Below, piece after piece: positions 61,506 through 64,000 of a DNA stretch of 64,000 nucleotides; the first letter of the stretch is position 1; each line of letters begins with the position of its first letter. The DNA lies in assembly GCF_029502005.1 (NCBI RefSeq), contig NZ_JAMQOT010000012.1, positions 43,199-107,198 of the forward strand, in the 5' to 3' direction. The position numbers were made by a program, and so were the translations under genes. The notes under the pieces were generated by a model. The model was given only the letters and a program-made list of their open reading frames with translations, did not search any database and was not told where the DNA came from. This DNA is from Natrinema salsiterrestre (GTDB lineage: Archaea; Halobacteriota; Halobacteria; Halobacteriales; Natrialbaceae).

Positions 61506-61907
61506 TTAGATGGTCGGTGCGACTGGCTCGGCAGTCGTCTCACGAAGGGCTGCGTCGATCTCGCTAGAGGTGAGTCGCCAGTACTCGTCGGACCCCGCGC
61601 AGCCCAGCTGGCTCACGACCTCGGTTTTGAATGCCTGGTAGTGGTCGAGGGCAAACGCTTCGGCACCCGTGTAATCGAGGAGGAGTGCGAGCGCGAGTTG
61701 TGCCGGACCACTACCACCATATCCCCATTCGAAGCCTGAGGGACTGTGGTTCACCAGTGCGAGACTCCGCTCTGGCGTGAGCCGTTCTTGGCCGGGACGT
61801 TTCTCAACGATAGCCTGCCCGCTCTGCCGATACCCGACGTAGGCGACGTCGCAGTCGCTCGCTGGGTGTGTCTGTTCAATCGAGTGTGTGTCGCTAGGTC
61901 TACTCAT
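61506..61907 (-). CDS. DUF6166-like protein (short copy)
   Basis: 133 residues sharing the core (VAYVGYRQSGQAIVEKRPGQERLTPERSLALVNHSPSGFEWGYGGSGPAQLALALLLDY) with the 229-residue gene at 57609-58298, but lacking its C-terminal third. Hairpin upstream at 61943-61958. Function unknown. Confidence 0.75.
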   Translation of the reverse strand: MSRPSDTHSIEQTHPASDCDVAYVGYRQSGQAIVEKRPGQERLTPERSLALVNHSPSGFEWGYGGSGPAQLALALLLDYTGAEAFALDHYQAFKTEVVSQLGCAGSDEYWRLTSSEIDAALRETTAEPVAPTI

Positions 61908-61942
61908 CGGTCTGTTCGGGAGCTACTCGTTCGAGCACCTCG

Positions 61943-61958
61943 CACCCCTCAGGGGGTG
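61943..61958. promoter_or_regulatory. Leader hairpin upstream of DUF6166-like short gene
   Basis: CACCCC-TCAG-GGGGTG followed on the plus strand by AAAAA; 36 bases before the start. Confidence 0.5.
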
Positions 61959-61985
61959 AAAAACAGCCACAGGGACTGCTTGCCC

Positions 61986-62381
61986 CTACGCGAGATGGGA
62001 GATATCGGCTGGTTCGTCGACATCGTCGAACTCGCCTCGTTCGACCGGCTCCCAGTCATCGCCGGGTTCTGGACTCCACCAGTCGACCTCGTAGGCCCCC
62101 GGTGCGCCGAGGATCTTCACCCGTGCCGACCCATCGGGTAGGTCGCGACGGAGCTTCTCGTCGACGTGGAGGTTCCACGTTGAGTGGGTGTCGAAGCAGG
62201 CGAGGACGGCCTCCTCGTATCCGCGTGTCTCTCGGGATTCTTGGAGTTCGACCTGCGTGTTGCAGTTCTTGCAGAACACACCTTCGAAGGGAATGTGACT
62301 GAATATCTCGTGCCCGCAGACCGGACACCAGAGGAACTCGAACAGTGCTTCGCTGTGGCGGTCGATGACTTCCAGGCTCAT
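61986..62381 (-). CDS. Zinc-ribbon protein (DUF7567-like)
   Basis: 131 residues from MSLEVIDRHSEALFEF. Zinc ribbon WCPVCGHEIF...VFCKNCNTQVEL (CxxC 17 residues CxxC), then a beta-rich half (AVLACFDTHSTWNLHVDEKLR) and an acidic tail. The frame extends 19 codons upstream but I saw no support for that. Plasmid family, unknown function. Confidence 0.65.
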   Translation of the reverse strand: MSLEVIDRHSEALFEFLWCPVCGHEIFSHIPFEGVFCKNCNTQVELQESRETRGYEEAVLACFDTHSTWNLHVDEKLRRDLPDGSARVKILGAPGAYEVDWWSPEPGDDWEPVERGEFDDVDEPADISHLA

Positions 62382-62458
62382 CTGTGGATCTGGCCCGATT
62401 AAGACGGGCCACCCATTCCGGCCCAAAATAAACGTCACCGCAGATGCGCCCTTATCAA

Positions 62459-62823
62459 TCAGCGCTCGGCGCCATACACGATTCGCGAGGATGCTTCGTA
62501 CCCACAGTTCCGATACTCGAACCAGCGCTGAACCTTCGCGCCGTCAGCCGTTTTCCCACCGATTGCTACATCGCTGTTCGGACACTCGGGACAACTCAGT
62601 TCGGGCGCTGGCCGGTCACGGAGCTCGTCACGGAACGATTTCGCGTCCTTCGTCTCGTACCCCCGCGACCACACCGGGTAGCCGTCGACGAGGATTGCGC
62701 CACGCCACTTGTAGCGGTACGAGTCCGGTGCTCGGTGTAAGACAGCCCGAGCTCCGATCTCGGTATCCGGTATGCGAGTGTGGGCGTGCGGCTCTCGCGC
62801 TTCCAGTTTGTGATTCGAGCCAT
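62459..62823 (-). pseudogene. DUF7568-like protein, frameshifted copy
   Basis: The start ARITNWKRESRTPTLAYR matches the intact copy at 58736-59101; then one base is missing (ATACC where the intact copy pattern needs an extra A) and the remainder (AVLHRAPDS, MWSRGYETKDAKSFRDEL, CPECPNSDVA, zinc ribbon FEYRNCGYE) is in another frame to the stop at 62459. The second CxxC has become YRNC, so the ribbon is also damaged. Confidence 0.75.
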
Positions 62824-62826
62824 CTG

Positions 62827-63312
62827 TTAGAAGTGGACGTCGGCGGGCACGATCCAGAGCTCCTCGCTCTCCTCCAGCACTCGATCCAGTTGCTCGCGAT
62901 GGCGGATACCGTTCGCGTACTCGTTGTACAGAAACACCGTCGGCCCGTCGTAGGCGCCGACCTGGTGGAAGGCGTGCCGAGCGAGATCTTCGTCGCGCAT
63001 GATCTCCTCGTCGGAGAGTTCGTCGAGTGCCTCCTTCACCCGCTCGAGATTCCGCTCGAATTCCTCTTTCGTCGCCTCCCAGCCACGCTCGAGCAGGTCT
63101 TGGCCGTCATCGGAGTCGACGGGGGCTGCAGTCGGCAACTCACCCCATCGCGCCTTCCCCGCAACGGACGTGTCCTCCTCATCGAACGTCACGTGGTAGT
63201 CGAAGACGGCGCCGACGTGTGGGTCCGCGCCGACCAGGCGGTCGAACACCGTCTTTCCGGTGGCCAGTGCGTCGTCGTAGGTCGATTCTTCTACCAGAGC
63301 GTAAATTACCAT
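62827..63312 (-). CDS. Hypothetical plasmid protein (DUF7558-like)
   Basis: 161 residues from MVIYALVEES (an ATG two codons upstream is possible). Begins with a beta strand and helix, with AVFDYHVTFDEEDTSVAGKARWGEL, a long helical middle (RGWEATKEEFERNLERVKEALDEL) and YDGPTVFLYNEYANGIRHREQLD. Looks like a small enzyme-like domain of unknown family; family number is a guess. Confidence 0.55.
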   Translation of the reverse strand: MVIYALVEESTYDDALATGKTVFDRLVGADPHVGAVFDYHVTFDEEDTSVAGKARWGELPTAAPVDSDDGQDLLERGWEATKEEFERNLERVKEALDELSDEEIMRDEDLARHAFHQVGAYDGPTVFLYNEYANGIRHREQLDRVLEESEELWIVPADVHF

Positions 63313-63369
63313 GTGCATCTCGAACACCTCGAAACGCCGACGCACCAGGTGTCGTTGCTCGCTCCAGCT

Positions 63370-63392
63370 GCGCCGGCACCCATCGCCGGCGC
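63370..63392. promoter_or_regulatory. Leader hairpin upstream of gene at 63312
   Basis: GCGCCGGC arms at 63370-63377 and GCCGGCGC at 63385-63392, then CGAAAAA on the plus strand. Confidence 0.5.
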
Positions 63393-63421
63393 TCGAAAAA
63401 CCTGCTCGTGACGAAGGATTC

Positions 63422-63844
63422 TCAGGATTCGTCCGCTCGTTCGACAGTGATGGTCAGGTCGCCCGACGCGTAGTCAGCCTCGAAGTCGACTGCGAACGCG
63501 TCCGTCTCGTAGGCGGCGTGGTAGGCGCGGTGGCGTTCGAGCGAGCCAGTCGCCTTGAAGTGGAAGAATGCGGCCGCCGTGTAGGGCTTGCTCTGTGTTT
63601 CGACCTGCGACTCGACGGATGCGGGGAGCGCGATTTGTGGTGTGTCCGTGTCGATACTCGCAGCGAACTCCTTCGCTTCCTCGACGGTGGCTTGCGAATG
63701 CGCTGGTGTCTCACCAGTGAGCACGTTCACCGGTGTCTCCGTGTCGTCGGTGAACAGGACATCGTGGAAGGTGTGCGTCCCGAGGACTGCGTCGGGACCT
63801 AACTCGCAATCGTGGATTGGATCGTCGTCTGGATTCTCGGGCAT
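63422..63844 (-). CDS. Hypothetical protein
   Basis: 140 residues from MPENPDDDPI. Beta-alpha content (GTHTFHDVLFTDDTETPVNVLTGETPAHSQATVEEAKEFAAS) and an acidic C-terminus. No family recognised. Its start lies 50 bases from the transposase stop at 63899, so an insertion element abuts its promoter. Upstream frame from 63919 overlaps the element and is not used. Confidence 0.5.
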   Translation of the reverse strand: MPENPDDDPIHDCELGPDAVLGTHTFHDVLFTDDTETPVNVLTGETPAHSQATVEEAKEFAASIDTDTPQIALPASVESQVETQSKPYTAAAFFHFKATGSLERHRAYHAAYETDAFAVDFEADYASGDLTITVERADES

Positions 63845-63896
63845 CAAATCAGAGCCCACGGTGGGGCTCAGTCTGCCTTGTTGAATCCGGTTGCGA

Positions 63897-64000
63897 TCAC
63901 TGTTTGATGGAGCGTTCAAGGTTGTAGACGGCGGCGGTGAGCACCAGCTCGCGGAATTCTCGGTACCAGGCGCGTGGCCTGACAGCGGATCCGTATCGAC
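63897..64000 (-). CDS. IS transposase, C-terminal end, partial at window edge
   Basis: The minus strand encodes RYGSAVRPRAWYREFRELVL...TAAVYNLERSIKQ and a TGA at 63897-63899. This looks like the C-terminal end of an IS5-like haloarchaeal transposase; the rest lies beyond the window. It may supply a promoter to or separate the neighbouring plasmid genes. Confidence 0.6.
   Translation of the reverse strand, partial: RYGSAVRPRAWYREFRELVLTAAVYNLERSIKQ

Noticed and set aside
52377..63392. Intrinsic terminators
   Set aside because: The T-tract precedes the stem on the coding strand and there is no T-run after the stem, so the order is wrong for a terminator of either strand.
62365..63411. 348-codon plus-strand frame over DUF7567/DUF7568-like genes
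   Set aside because: Antisense to recognisable genes with zinc motifs and Arg/Ser-rich composition of a shadow frame.

Overview
The window looks like part of a haloarchaeal genome (class Halobacteria), most likely a megaplasmid or other secondary replicon. The reasons are: acidic Asp/Glu-rich proteins throughout; Tat-type (RR) signals on most exported proteins; haloarchaeal families (halocyanin, SPW-repeat proteins, SHOCT-tailed membrane proteins, bacterio-opsin-activator-type HTH, DUF6166/DUF6610-like plasmid genes); an Orc1/Cdc6 initiator flanked by G-tailed repeats; and archaeal-style short or absent leaders. The genus cannot be fixed from sequence reading alone.

Bases 1-9.7 kb: DoxX protein, a YHS-carrying metal permease, a membrane-anchored winged-helix regulator, then a run of decayed genes (FRG-domain remnant, SHOCT, DUF302, CuA protein), a TauE/SafE exporter, a Bat-type HTH fragment, a membrane wHTH pair and a DUF326 copper-binding protein. 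10-19 kb: GH15 glucanase-like enzyme, VKOR/SPW protein, a short-chain dehydrogenase remnant, sulfatase, geranylgeranyl-reductase-like flavoprotein, NAD-dependent epimerase, DCC protein, SPW protein. 19.8-33 kb: a sulfur/copper island with two YeeE/YedE-type proteins, DsrE, multicopper oxidase, a second copy of the membrane regulator, TauE/SafE, a SoxB-like metallophosphoesterase, rhodanese-MBL, a second multicopper oxidase broken by an amber codon, an ion channel and a DUF4396 remnant. 33-40.3 kb: small secreted Met/His protein, SHOCT-DUF302-SHOCT cluster, thioredoxin-like protein, halocyanin-SHOCT fusion, NosFY-like ABC exporter, two small zinc proteins, SHOCT, CuA-motif lipoprotein. 40.3-42.3 kb: PhaC and a YHS-MaoC fusion (polyhydroxyalkanoate).

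From 42.4 kb the window is plasmid backbone: tyrosine integrase with two co-directional partners, ParA plus a small partner between arrays of GAATAG/CTATTC repeats, AbiE-type toxin-antitoxin, replication origin and orc1/cdc6 with six iterons, then about 13 kb of almost uniformly minus-strand accessory genes (DUF6788-, SWIM-, ArdC-, DUF6610-, DUF932-, DUF6166-, DUF7568-like families, a nucleotidyltransferase-wHTH pair), ending in the 3' end of an IS transposase. Four of these gene starts carry the same 10-bp inverted repeat with a 21-22 nt spacer, and many carry a GC hairpin next to an A5/T5 tract just upstream of the start codon.

Working hypothesis for the accessory half: an extracytoplasmic copper-handling network. 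Two near-identical membrane regulators with Met/His-rich external loops, each behind the same CGATAC-N3-GTATCG palindrome, sit beside Met-rich SHOCT membrane proteins, DUF302, multicopper oxidases, blue-copper and CuA proteins and a Cys-rich DUF326 protein. The module exists in several partial copies, and one set is decaying by point mutations (amber codons, a poly-C frameshift, lost start codons) and truncations.
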